This document shows, in pieces, positions 49,101-61,227 of a DNA stretch of 64,000 nt. Every line of letters starts with the position of its first letter. The stretch's first letter is position 1. The stretch is from positions 52,892,932 to 52,956,931 of the forward strand of contig NC_091292.1 of the NCBI RefSeq assembly GCF_038502225.1, written 5' to 3'. The position numbers and the translations under genes are program-made. The DNA is from Cherax quadricarinatus. Lineage: Eukaryota > Arthropoda > Malacostraca > Decapoda > Parastacidae. Under the pieces are notes generated by a model. The model did no database searches. It saw only the letters and a list, made by a program, of their open reading frames with translations, and had not been told where the DNA came from.

Positions 49101-52100
49101 GATGGCACCATACCAGAGGTGATGGCCTAGTACCAGAGGTGATGGCCCAGTACCAAAGGTGATGGCACTGTACCAGAGGTGATGGCACTGCACCAGAGGT
49201 GATGGCACTGTACCAGAGGTGATGGCCCAGTACCAGAGGTGATGGCCCAGTTCCAGAGGTGATGGCACTGTACCAGAGGTGATGGCACTGTACTAGAGGT
49301 GATAGCACTGTACCAGAGGTAATGGCACTATACCTGAGGTGATGCCATTGTACCAGAGGTGATGCCATTGCACCAGAGGTGATGGCACTGTACCAGAGGT
49401 GATGCCATTGTACCAGAGGTGATGCCATTGTGCCAGAGGTGATGGCCCAGTACCAGAGGTGATGGCACTGTACCAGAGGTGATGGCATTGTACCAGAGGT
49501 GATGCCATTGTACAAGAGGTGATGGCCCAGTACCAGAGGTGATGGCCCAGTACCAGAGGTGATGGCACTGTACCAGAGGTGATGGCACTGTAACAGAGGT
49601 GATGGCACTGTACCAGAGGTGATGGCACTGTAAGAGAAGTGATGGCACTGTACCAGAGGTGATGCCACTGTACCAGAGATGATGTCACTGTACTAGAGGT
49701 GATGCCACTGTACCAGAGGTGATGGCACTATACCAGAGGTGATGGCACTATACCAGAGGTGATGGCCCAGTACCAGAGGTGATGGCACTGTACCAGAGGT
49801 GATGGTACTGTACCAGAGGTGATGGCACTGTACCAGAGATGATGCCACTGTACTAGAGGTGATGCCACTGTACCAGAGGTGATGGCACTATACCAGGGGT
49901 GATGGCACTATACCAGAGGTGATGGCACCATGCCAGAGGTGATGGCCCAGTACCAGAGGTGATGTACTGTACCAGAGGTGATGGCACTATACGAGAGGTG
50001 ATGGCCCAGTACCAGAGGTGATGGCCCAGTACCAGAGGTGATGGCCCAGTACCAGAGGTGATGGCACTATATGAGAGGTGATGGACCAGTACCAGAGGTG
50101 ATGGCCCTGTACCAGAGGTGATGGCCCAGTACCAGCGGTGATGGCACTATGCCAGAGGTGATGGCCCAGTACCAGAGGTGATGGCACTGTACCAGAGGTG
50201 ATGGAATTATACCAGAGGTGATGGCCCAGTACCAGAGGTGATGGCCCAGTACCAGAGGTGATGGCCCAGTACCGGAGGTGATGGCACCATACCAGAGGTG
50301 ATGGCCCAGTACCAGAGGTGATGACACCATACCAGAGGTGATAGCCCAGTACCAAAGGTGATGGCACTGTACCAGAGGTGATGGCACTGCACCAGAGGTG
50401 ATGGCACTGTACCAGAGGTGAAGGCCCAGTACTAGAGGTGATGGCACTGTACCAGAGGTGATGGCACTATACCAGAGGTGATGGCCCATTACCAGAGGTG
50501 ATGGCACTGTACCAGAGGTGATGGCCCATTACCAGAGGTGATGGCACTGTACCAGAGGTGATGGCATTATACCAGAGGTGATGGCCCATTACCAGAGGTG
50601 ATGGCCCAGTACCAAAGGTGATGGCACTGTACCAGAGGTGATGGCACTGCACCAGAGGTGATGGCACTGTACCAGTGGTGATGGCTCAGTACCAGAGGTG
50701 ATGGCCCAGTTCCAGAGGTGATGGCACTGTACCAGAGGTGATGGCACTGTACCAGAGGTGATGGCACTGTACCAGAGGTGATGGTACTGTACCAGAGGTG
50801 ATGGCACTATACCAGAGGTGATGCCATTGTACCAGAGGTGATGCCATTGCACCAGAGGTGATGACACTGTACCAGAGGTGATGCAATTGTACCAGAGGTG
50901 ATGCCATTGTACCAGAGGTGATGGCCCAGTACAAGAGGTGATGGCACTGTATCAGAGGTAATGGCACTGTAACAGAGGTGATGGCACTGTACCAGAGGTG
51001 ATGGCACTGTACTAGAGGTGATGCCACTGTACCAGAGGTGATGGCACTATACCAGAGGTGATGGCACTATACCAGAGGTGATGTCCCAGTACCAGAGGTG
51101 ATGGCACTGTACCAGAGGTGCTGGTACTGTACCAGAGGTGATGGCACTGTACCAGAGATGATGCCACTGTTCTAGAGGTGATGCCACTGTACCAGAGGTG
51201 ATGGCACTATACCAGAGGTGATGTCACCATGCCAGACGTGATGGCCCAGTACCAGAGGTGATGGCACTATACCAGAGGTGATGTCCCAGTACCAGAGGTG
51301 ATGACACTGTACCAGAGGTGCTGGTACTGTACCAGAGGTGATGGCACTGTACTAGAGGTGATGCCACTGTACCAGAGGTGATGGCACTATACCAGAGGTG
51401 ATGGCACTATACCAGAGGTGATGTCACCATGCCAGACGTGATGGCCCAGTACCAGAGGTGATGTACTGTACCAGAGGTGATGGCACTATACGAGAGGTGA
51501 TGGCCCAGTACCAGAAGTGATGGCCCAGTACCAGAGGTGATGGCCCAGTACCAGAGTTGATGGCCCAGTACCAGAGGTGATGGCACTATACGAGAGGTGA
51601 TGGACCAGTACAATAGGTGATGGCCCAGTAGAAGAGGTGATGGCCCAGTACCAGAGGTGATGGCACTATACCAGAGGTGATGGCCCAGTACCAGAGGTGA
51701 TGGCACTGTACCAGAGGTGATGGCATTATACCAGAGGTGATGGCCCTGTACCAGAGGTGATGGCCTAGTACCGGAGGTGATGGCACCATACCAGAGGTGA
51801 TGGCACTGTACCAGAGGTGATGGCCCAGTACCAGAGGTGATGGCACTATACCAGAGGTGATGGCCTAGTACCAGAGGTGATGGCACTGTACCAGAGGTGA
51901 TGGCATTATACCAGAGGTGATGGCCCAGTACCAGAGGTGATGGCACTGTACCAGAGGTGATGGCATTATACCAGAGGTGATGGCCTAGTACCAGAGGTGA
52001 TGGCATTATACCAGAGGTGATGGCCTAGTACCAGAGGTGATGGCATTATACCAGAGGTGATGGCCTAGTACCAGAGGTGATGGCCTAGTACCAGAGGTGA

Positions 52101-55100
52101 TGGCACTGTACCAGAGGTGATGGCATTATACCAGAGGTGATGGCCCAGTACCAGAGGTGATGGCCTAGTACCGGAGGTGATGGCACTGTACCAGAGGTGA
52201 TGGCACTGCACCAGAGGTGATGGCACTGTACCAGAGGTGATGGCCCAGTACCAGAGGTGATGGCACTATACCAGAGGTGATGGCACTATACCAGAGGCGA
52301 TGGCCTAGTACCAGAGGTGATGGAACTGTACCAGAGGTGATGGCACTGCACCAGAGGTGATGGCACTGTACCAGAGGTGATGGCCCAGTACCAGAGGTGA
52401 TGGCACTATACCAGAGGTGATGGCATTATACCAGAGGTGATGGCCCAGTACCAGAGGTGATGGCATTATACCAGAGGTGATGGCCCAGTACCAGAGGTGA
52501 TGGCCCAGTACCAGAGGTGATGGCACCATACCAGAGGTGATGGCCAAGTACCAGAGGTGATGACACCATACTAGAGGTGATGGCCCAGTACCAAAGGTGA
52601 TGGCCCAGTACCAAAGGTGATGGCACTGTACCATAGGTGATGGCACTGCACCAGAGGTGATGGCACTGTACCAGAGGTGATGGCCCAGTACCAGGGGTGA
52701 TGGCACTGTACCAGAGGTGATGGCACTCTTCCTGAGTTTATGGCACTGTACCAGAGGTGATGGCACTGTTTCAGAGGTGATAGCACTGTACCAGAGGTGA
52801 TGGCACTGGACCGGAGGTGATGGCACTGTACCAGAGGTGATGGCACTGTACCAGAGGTGATGCCATTGTACCAGAGGTGATGCCTCTATACAAGAGGTGA
52901 TGGCACTGTACCAGAGATGATGCCACTGTACTAGAGATAATGCCACTGTACCACAGGTGAAGGCACTAGACCAGAGGTGATGGCACTATACCAAAGGTGA
53001 CGGCACTTGACCAGAGGTGATGGCACTATACCAGAGGTGATGGCCCAGTACCAGAGGTGATGGCACTGTACCAGAGGTGATTGCACTATACCAGAGGTGA
53101 TGCCATTGTACCAGAGGTGATGCCATTGCACCATAGGTGATGGCACTGTACCAGAGGTTTTGCCATTGTACCAGAGGTGATGCCATTGTACCAGAGGTGA
53201 TGGCTCAGTACCAGAGGTGATGGCACTGTACCAGAGGTGATGCCATTGTACAAGAGGTGATGGCCCAGTACCAAAGGTGATGGCCCAGTTCCAGAGGTGA
53301 TGGCACTGTACCAGAGGTGATGGCACTGTACCAGAGGTGATGGCACTGTACCAGAGGTGATGGTACTGTACCAGAGGTGATGGCACTATACCAGAGGTGA
53401 TGCCATTGTACCAGAGGTGATGCCATTGCACCAGAGGTGATGGCACTGTACCAGATGTGATGCCATTGTACCAGAGGTGATGCCATTGTACCAGAGGTGA
53501 TGGCCCAGTACCAGAGGTGATGGCACTGTACCAGAGGTGATGGCATTGTACCAGAGGTGATGCCATTGTACAAGAGGTGATGGCCCAGTACCAGAGGTGA
53601 TGGCCCAGTACCAGAGGTGATGGCACTGTACCAGAGGTGATGGCACTGTAACAGAGGTGATGGCACTGTACCAGAGGTGATGGCACTGTACCAGAGATGA
53701 TGCCACTGTACTGGAGGTGATGCCACTGTACCAGAGGTGATGGCACTATGCCAGAGGTGATGGCACTATACCAGTGGTGATGGCCCAGTACCAGAGGTGA
53801 TGGCACTGTACCAGAGGTGATGGTACTGTACCAGAGGTGATGGCACTGTACCAGAGATGATGCCACTGTACTGAAGGTGATGCCACTGTACCAGAGGTGA
53901 TGGCACTGTACCAGAGGTGATGGTACTGTACCAGAGGTGATGGCACCATACCAGAGGTGATGGCCCAGTACCAGAGGTGATGACACCATACCAGAGGTGA
54001 TGGCCCAGTACCAAAGGTGATGGCACTGTACCAGAGGTGATGGCACTGCACCAGAGGTGATGACACTGTACCAGAGGTGATGGCCCAGTACCAGAGGTGA
54101 TGGCCCAGTTCCAGAGGTGATGGCACTGTCCCAGAGGTGATGGCACTGTACCAGAGGTGATGGTACTGTACCAGAGGTGATGGCACTATACCAGAGGTGA
54201 TGCCATTGTACCAGTGGTGATACCATTGCACCAGAGGTGATGGCAATGTACCAGAGGTGATGCCATTGTACCAGAGGTGATGCCATTGTACCAGAGGTGA
54301 TGGCCCAGTACCAGAGGTGATGGCACTGTACCAGAGGTGATGGCATTGTACCAGAGGTGATGCCATTGTACAAGAGGTGATGGCCCAGTACCAAAGGTGA
54401 TGGCCCAGTACCAGAGGTGATGGCACTGTACCAGAGGTGATGGCACTGTACCAGAGGTGATGGCACTGTACCTGAGATGATGCCACTGTACTAGAGGTGA
54501 TGCCACTGTACCAGAGGTGATGGCACTTTACCAGAGGTGATGGCACTATACCAGAGGTGATGGCCCAGTACCAGAGGTGATGGCACTGTACCAGAGGTGA
54601 TGGCACTGTACCGGAGATGATGCCACTGTACTAGATGTGATGCCACTGTACCAGAGGTGATAGCACTATACCAGAGGTGATGGCTTTATACCAGAGGTGA
54701 TGGCACCATGCCAGAGGTGATGGCCCAGTACCAGAGGTGATGTACTGTACCAGAGGTGATGGCACTATACGAGAGGTGATGGCCCAGTACCAGAGGTGAT
54801 GGCCCAGTACCAGAGGTGATGGCCCAGTACCAGAGGTGATGGCCCAGTACCAGAGGTGATGGCCCAGTACCAGAGGTGATGGCACTATACCAGAGGTGAT
54901 GGCCCAGTACCAGAGGTGATGGCACTGTACCAGAGGTGATGGCATTATACCAGAGGTGATGGCCCAGTACCAGAGGTGATGGCCCAGTACCGGAGGTGAT
55001 GGCACCATACCAGAGGTGATGGCCCAGTACCAGAGGTGATGGCCCAGTACCAGAGGTGATGGCACTATACCAGAGGTGATGGCCCAGTACCAGAGGTGAT

Positions 55101-56202
55101 GGCCCAGTACCAGAGGTGATGACACCATACCAGAGGTGATAGCCCAGTACCAAAGGTGATGGCACTGTACCAGAGGTGATGGCACTGCACCAGAGGTGAT
55201 GGCACTGTACCAGAGGTGATGGCCCAGTACCAGATGTGATGGCACTATACCAGAGGTGATGGCCCAGTACCAGAGGTGATGGCACTGTACCAGAGGTGAT
55301 GGCATTATACCAGAGGTGATGGCCCAGTACCAGAGGTGATGGCCCAGTACCAGAGGTGATGGCACCATACCAGAGGTGATGGCCCAGTACCAGAGGTGAT
55401 GACACCATACCAGAGGTGATGGCCCAGTACCAAAGGTGATGGCACTGTACCATACGTGATGGCACTGCACCAGAGGTGATGGCACTGTACCAGAGGTGAT
55501 GGCCCAGTACCAGAGGTGATGGCACTGTACCTGAGGTGATGGCACTCTCCCAGAGTTTATGGCACTGTACCAGAGTTGATGGCACTGTCCCAGAGGTGAT
55601 GGCACTGTACCAGAGGTGATGGCACTGTACCAGAGGTGATGGCACTGTATCAGAGGTGATGGCACTGTACCAGAGGTGATGGCACTGTACCAGAGGTGAT
55701 GGCACTGTACCAGAGGTGATGGCATTGTACCAGAGGTGATGGCACTGTACCAGAGGTGATGGCACTGTACCAGAGATGATGGCACTGTACCAGAGGTGAT
55801 GGCACTGTACCAGAGGTGATGGCACTCTACCAGAGGTGATGGCACTGTACCAGAGGTGATGGCACTGTACCAGAGGTGATGGCACTGTACCAGAGGTGAT
55901 GGCACTGTACCAGAGGTGATGGCACTGTACCAGAGGTGATGGCACTGTACCAGAGGTGATGGCACTGTACCAGAGCTGATGGCATTGTACCAGAGGTGAT
56001 GGCACTGTACCAGAGGTGATGGCACTGTACCAGAGATGATGGCACTGTACCAGAGGTGATGGCACTGTACCAGAGGTGATGGCACTCTACCAGAGGTGAT
56101 GGCACTGTACCAGAGGTGATGGCACTGTACCAGAGGTGATGGCACTGTACCAGAGGTGATGGCACTGTACCAGAGGTGATGGCACTGTACCAGAGGTGAT
56201 GG
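31192..56202. repeat. 25-kb minisatellite of a 20-bp unit with variable higher-order repeats
   Basis: About 1,250 tandem copies of AGAGGTGATGGCACTGTACC. The left part (31.2-34 kb) is the most diverged, with many substitutions and indels; the right end (about 55.6-56.2 kb) is nearly uniform. Marker GATGCCTCTA occurs at 37261, 40081, 42581, 44281, 46361 and 47961, spacing 2,820, 2,500, 1,700, 2,080 and 1,600 bp, all multiples of 20. Short units GATGTACTGTACC recur near 36480, 49964, 51462 and 54740. The unit has no stop codon in any minus-strand frame, so long minus-strand frames up to 535 codons arise automatically. Confidence 0.96.
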
Positions 56203-56467
56203 AGAATAACCATTGTCGTACAGTCGTTTCAACAGCATTTTTAAGTAGGATGGTTCAAGTTAATTCTGTTACTACTTCCTGGCTTCTGTAACTTATTTTG
56301 TTATTCTTCTGTACATTTCGTTATCACTAACAAAGTTGTAGCTCAGTCCTTGTACTCATTATGCGTCTCTGATAGTTTGACTACTGCCCAGTGTATACCA
56401 CCATGACGAGTACGGGGGGACTATCATTTGTAGGGATTGTATTGTGAGAAACCTTCTGTGGATCATG
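56203..56467 (+). mobile_element. Probable LINE 3' untranslated end flanking the array
   Basis: Contains TTTGACTACTGCCCA (about 56377-56392), related to the 5590-5875 segment (TTTGACTACCGCCCACAGG). No coding sequence. The parent family is unknown; the orientation is inferred from the shared block. Confidence 0.4.
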
Positions 56468-56468
56468 T

Positions 56469-56530
<62 letters not shown>

Positions 56531-57866
56531 CATCTATCTGTAGTCACCTATTTGCGGTTGCAAGGGTTGAGTCCCAGCTCCTGGCCCCGCCTCTTCTCTG
56601 ATCACTACTAGGTCTTCTCACTTTCTGCTCCAGGAGCGTTATCGTACTTCTTTTCAGAGGAATGTGTGGATTCAGCGTTCAGTACTTCACTTTCCAGACT
56701 TCCAATTCCTGACAGTTCTGAAGCTGAAGAAGCACTTCCTAACATACCTATGACTCATCTGAGCTTTTAACTTTCGGTTGAGTCCCTTTGTTCCTGAGTC
56801 CTATCTCTGAAGCATTCTCGACCTCTCCACCCTGTCAATTCCTCTCAATATTTTATATGTCGTTTTCATGTCCCTCCTATTCCTCCTACCCTTCAGTATC
56901 GTTAGGTTGTTTCCTTAACCTTTCCTGGTAGGACATACCCCTTACCTCCGGGATTAGTCTTGTTGCAAACCTTTCCACTTTCCCTAATTTGTTGACGTGT
57001 TTAACCAGGTGTGGGTTCCATACTGGTTCTGCGTGCTCCAATATGAGCCTGACGCACATGGTGCAGCGTCATGAATGACTCCTTACTTAGATATCTAAAC
57101 GCTATTTTTAGGTTTGCCAGGAGCCCATATGCTGCAGTGGTTATTTTATGTCCGCCTCAGAAGATATGCTCGATGTGATGCTCACCTCAAGATCCTTTTC
57201 CTTGGATGCACATTTTTAACTTTTAAATATATTTCAGAAAGTTTAAAATAAAATTTATGTAAATTTTATTTTATTTATGTAAATTTTATTTATTTTATTG
57301 TATGGTTTTGTTTTACATCCAAAACTAGCAAAAAATGTTGAAATTTAGCCCTTTTTTGCCAAAAATTCATCCTGTAAGCCACAAAAGCAAACTTTAAAAG
57401 GAATAATGGACATTTTCTATTGTTTTGCAATAAAAGGAGTTGGAAAATAATACTTACTTGCCAGGAACAAAAATTGTATTACATAGTGTAATTGAAGTCT
57501 GGGAAATACTCTTTCGGACATCGAACTTTTCGCAGCTCGAACACCACCTAGGAACCAATTAAGCTCAAACACCGAGGTTCTGTTGTATTCTTCCCAATAG
57601 CTTCACATCGTTTGCAAACATGGGCGCCTCTGAATCAATCCCTTCCGTCATGTCATTCACACATACAAGAAACAGCACCAGATCTAGGACTGACCCTTGT
57701 GGAACCCCGCTTAACACGTGCACCCACTCTGACACCTCATCACGTTCCGAGACTCATTGTTTCCTTTCTGTCAGGTATTTCCGGATCCATTGCAGTACTT
57801 TCCCTTCTATTCCTGCCTGCTCCTCTAACTTTTGAACCAGTCTCCTGTGTGGCACTATACACACGT
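56468..57866 (-). mobile_element. CR1-like LINE (copy d), split, with (AC)n tail
   Basis: Minus-strand 3' end and C-terminal RT region at 56528-57210 (same blocks as copies a and b, more decayed). The central RT follows at 57590-57866, including the coding equivalents of VTSGVPQGS and FADDV, read from the complementary strand near 57600-57740. The tail is (GT)n on the plus strand at 56468-56527. The two parts are separated by an unrelated AT-rich insertion (57211-57589). Confidence 0.72.
57211..57589. mobile_element. AT-rich insertion within CR1-like copy d
   Basis: About 380 bp with no match to the surrounding LINE. The right edge, CACCGAGGTTCTGTTGTA (57572-57589), resembles ends of pogo/Tigger-like DNA transposons, but no matching inverted left end was found, so the class is uncertain. 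Confidence 0.4.
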
Positions 57867-58671
<805 letters not shown>

Positions 58672-58677
58672 ACGTAC

Positions 58678-59384
58678 CTTTTTTCCCCTGCTTTCGTCGT
58701 ATACACACTCCTGTAGAATCCGACGAGCGATCCCTCCAAGGATCCCTCAAAATCCAGTTTGAGAGTGTAGTTCCCTGGTATTAAGGTCGACATGGGATTC
58801 ACCACCCAGAACTGGTTGGGTTCATATTCGAAATAATCCTTCAGAGGCACCACATTTCCTGTCTCCATGTCTTGGAGTTCGGTGTTGGTTATGTTCATTT
58901 TTTTTATATGAACCAAAATGTAGTCCATAGGGCTCATCACGCCGATTAGTATTCCCACTTTACCGGTGAACCGACCGGTATCAAGATCAGGATGGAGGTA
59001 GAGGTCGTAGTGATGAGGCAATGTTGATCGAGGGATGCGGTATTCTCGTTCCCATGGTTCTTTGGGAGCTCCGGTTGTTGCAGGCTCTGTGGTTGTTGCA
59101 GGCTCTGTGGTTTTTAGAGCAGGCGTTGTCACAGGCTCCTGAGTCGTTGTAGCTCTCTGAACTGGTACTGGCTTAGGTGTATTTTTTGGCGGGGACGACG
59201 TAACAACGCCTCCGGGAAAGCCAGTCAGCACTGCTGTAGAACCCACGGGCGAAGAAGTGTGTCCGCCTGTCTCTCTCCAGTCTGGAGCCAGCAGGAGGAC
59301 AAGCAGAGCCACACAAACGATGGATAGCGCAGCCACCAGAACAAGCAGCGCCGCCGTTGACCTTCGCACAAATACTTGACCCAT
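58678..59384 (-). CDS. M1-family membrane aminopeptidase (aminopeptidase N-like), first coding exon
   Basis: 235 codons plus two bases, ending at an AAAAAG/GTACGT donor (GT at 58677). Residues 1-11 are a short cytoplasmic tail with RR. Residues about 12-35 (LLVLVAALSIVCVALLVLLL) form one membrane anchor, giving type II topology. Residues about 36-112 are a Thr/Pro-rich stalk with TTEPATTTEPATT repeats, probably O-glycosylated. From about 113, REYRIPRSTLPHHYDLYLHP and FTGKVGI begin the M1 N-terminal beta domain. N-glycosylation sequons lie at N164 (NIT) and N205 (NYT). The GAMEN and HExxH zinc-site exons are missing and must lie beyond this window's recognised sequence. The family trims N-terminal residues from peptides outside the cell; arthropod gut forms are common. 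The exact paralogue cannot be told. Confidence 0.85.
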
Positions 59385-59490
59385 CCTGTAGAGGCGATAT
59401 GGAAGACGATGTGGTCTACCACTGCTTCAGGGTCATCAAGTGGCCCCGTATGAGGCTACACACTCACTAGTATTGTTCTCTCACACACAC
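59385..59490 (-). other. Probable 5' UTR part of the aminopeptidase exon, with upstream splice acceptor
   Basis: On the minus strand TAATCTTTTCTTCAG (59505-59491) is a strong acceptor with an AT-rich branch-point region, placing the exon start near 59490. A weaker acceptor-like CCTCTACAG lies immediately before the ATG. The choice between them is inference. An untranslated first exon would lie further upstream. Confidence 0.5.
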
Positions 59491-59505
59491 CTGAAGAAAA
59501 GATTA

Positions 59506-59789
59506 ATGAAAATTAAGTTGTTGCTTGACTTTAAAGGTGAGGTACCTTATGTCTAAGATAATGTACTTGCTGGGTTATATAACTTATCTACTGACTAGGG
59601 TAACGTACACAGTTTACACTGCAAGCTGCTCCGTCAATATGTTTATCTATGTTTATGTTAACACAATGACCCATAAATCTACTCAGGCTTCTAATTACAT
59701 ACCTCTGACATTCTGATTCTTTCTTTTTTTTTTTACTTTTCCCCTAAAATTATTTCTAGTTGATGAAACACAGATATAACAGTGACATA
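59506..59789. other. Unassigned sequence upstream of the aminopeptidase exon
   Basis: No promoter element or exon could be supported. It contains a T-rich run near 59725-59737. Confidence 0.35.
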
Positions 59790-59799
59790 TTTTTTATGT

Positions 59800-60343
59800 T
59801 TTTATTCAGTATATTATGGGCAATTTATCAAACATATCATGCAGGAATTACTCAATGTATGATGGAATCCATAAAAACTGTGCACTAATTTTTCATGAGT
59901 TTTGAGTGTCTGTGCGAGGCTTCTCCAGAGAGCAAGTTGTTAGTCATCATGTGAGTCAAGAGACTTCAGTAATGACAAAGAACCAGTAATAAACAAGAAG
60001 TCAGGCTCAGTGTCATAAGTTAACTTCAGGGCCACCACAATGTCCATCAATTCAGTTTGCAATATAGACGCCCAGTTGTTAATTCTTATGTCTTACTCAA
60101 CACAGTTCTTATCGTTCTTATCTAGGGAGGTGACAACAAGAGCAGATGCAACCCTGCCAGGAGACTACTGTTTAGAACCGTCAGTGTATATAATTTGTTA
60201 TACGCTTTTTTACTGACACTTAAGTGAGAAATTTCTTCTTGAGCAGTTAGTTGCCTTTGCAACTGATTTATGAAAGGGATTACTAGTGCTGAGCTTCTCT
60301 GGGTTGGATGATTTTTAAGATATGTGTTATTAAATAAATACAA
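59800..60343 (-). pseudogene. RNase H domain of LINE copy H, inactive
   Basis: Motifs on the minus strand: IIYTDGSKQ (first Asp, about 60190-60165), RINNWASILQTELMDI (Glu, near 60045) and FITGSLSLLKSL (about 59975). The third position, expected to be Asp as in VTDSLSSI of copy A, is Gly. FLWIPSYIE and LHDMFDKL follow near 59850. Stops occur after SKQ, after the Glu/Cys-rich stretch, after DSHDD and after SYIE. Catalytically dead by residue loss as well as by frame breaks. Confidence 0.72.
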
Positions 60344-60621
60344 CTTCCATGGAGCATTTAAAATGCGTTTTGAGGTCTACAGAGACACAGTTCATGCAGG
60401 TTATAAAATATAATATTGTTACATATTCTCGCAAACCTATTTTATTTAGTGTTTATTTACTTCCAGACATTCAGTAAGATTTCTGGTGTCTATCTGGTTC
60501 ATTTATGAACATTCTAATATCAAGAATACTGTTAATCCACATTATCCTATCATTGATCTTTGGAACATACAGCTTCTTGTCAGGTTTATGACAGCCAAGA
60601 ATAATTCTGAGAGGTTTCGTT

Positions 60622-60775
60622 ATGATAAATTAGACACATGTGCAACACTTGGGTATCTTTAATTAGGAAACGTTTCGGTATACAACAGGAGGAGTTTGAG
60701 GTAATCAGTCCCTCAGCCTTGAGTCAATGTAATCAGTCCATCAATCTTGAAAAGAATACAGCATATGTGCGAAGA
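60622..60775 (-). mobile_element. PLE-derived insertion 4 (154 bp), 10-bp TSD, motif deleted
   Basis: Single-orientation insertion with AGGTTTCGTT at 60612-60621 and 60776-60785. Its sequence follows the left arm of insertion 1 (AAATTAGACACATGTGCAA, then GGTATCTTTA and GAAACGTTTC, then GAGGTAATCAGTCCCTCA), but the hammerhead-like stem II and core are deleted between GAAACGTTTCG and the downstream sequence. Confidence 0.72.
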
Positions 60776-60937
60776 AGGTTTCGTTTTGCATGAACTCTAA
60801 GACCTTGCGAGAATTTCCTTTAGCTAATGCTAACATACATTTCATGTAGACTATTCTTTTATTGAACATCAAAATGGTATACAATACCGACAGGTTGTTA
60901 GGTAAGACACATATGCAACAGTTAGACAACTTTATTC

Positions 60938-60974
60938 CGAAACGTTTCGCCTACACAGTAGGCTTCTTCAGTCG
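60938..60974 (-). ncRNA. Hammerhead-ribozyme-like motif, CUGAAGA core (left arm, insertion 3)
   Basis: Mirror copy of 61191-61227: CGA, CTGAAGAA, hairpin GCCTAC-TGT-GTAGGC, GAAACGTT, TCG. Confidence 0.6.
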
Positions 60975-61190
60975 AATACAGAAAGTAGGCAGGAACGGTA
61001 GAGATGTGAAGACGATGTAATCAGTCCATCATCCTTGAAGTCGTAGAATTTGAGGTTGTCAGTCCCTCAGACTATGGAACTGGACTGCTCCAGGCTGAGG
61101 GACTGACAACCTCAAATTCTACGACTTCAAGGGTGATGGACTGATTACATCGTCTTCACATCTCTACCGTTCCTGCCTACTTTCTGTATT

Positions 61191-61227
61191 CGACTGAAGA
61201 AGCCTACTGTGTAGGCGAAACGTTTCG
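61191..61227 (+). ncRNA. Hammerhead-ribozyme-like motif, CUGAAGA core (right arm, insertion 3)
   Basis: Stem I is CGA (61191-61193) with TCG (61225-61227), extendable by a T-G and a T-A pair. The core CTGAAGA (61194-61200) fits CUGANGA, plus one extra A. Stem II is GCCTAC/GTAGGC (61202-61207 and 61211-61216) with loop TGT. GAAA follows at 61217-61220. Predicted cut after T61224. Confidence 0.62.

Noticed and set aside
34748..56238. Long minus-strand frames (up to 535 codons) with the recurring peptide SPLVQCHHLWYSAIT
   Set aside because: They are translations of the 20-bp minisatellite. The unit has no stop in any minus-strand frame, so all three frames are open and give the same cyclic peptide. 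No start context, domain or splice structure.
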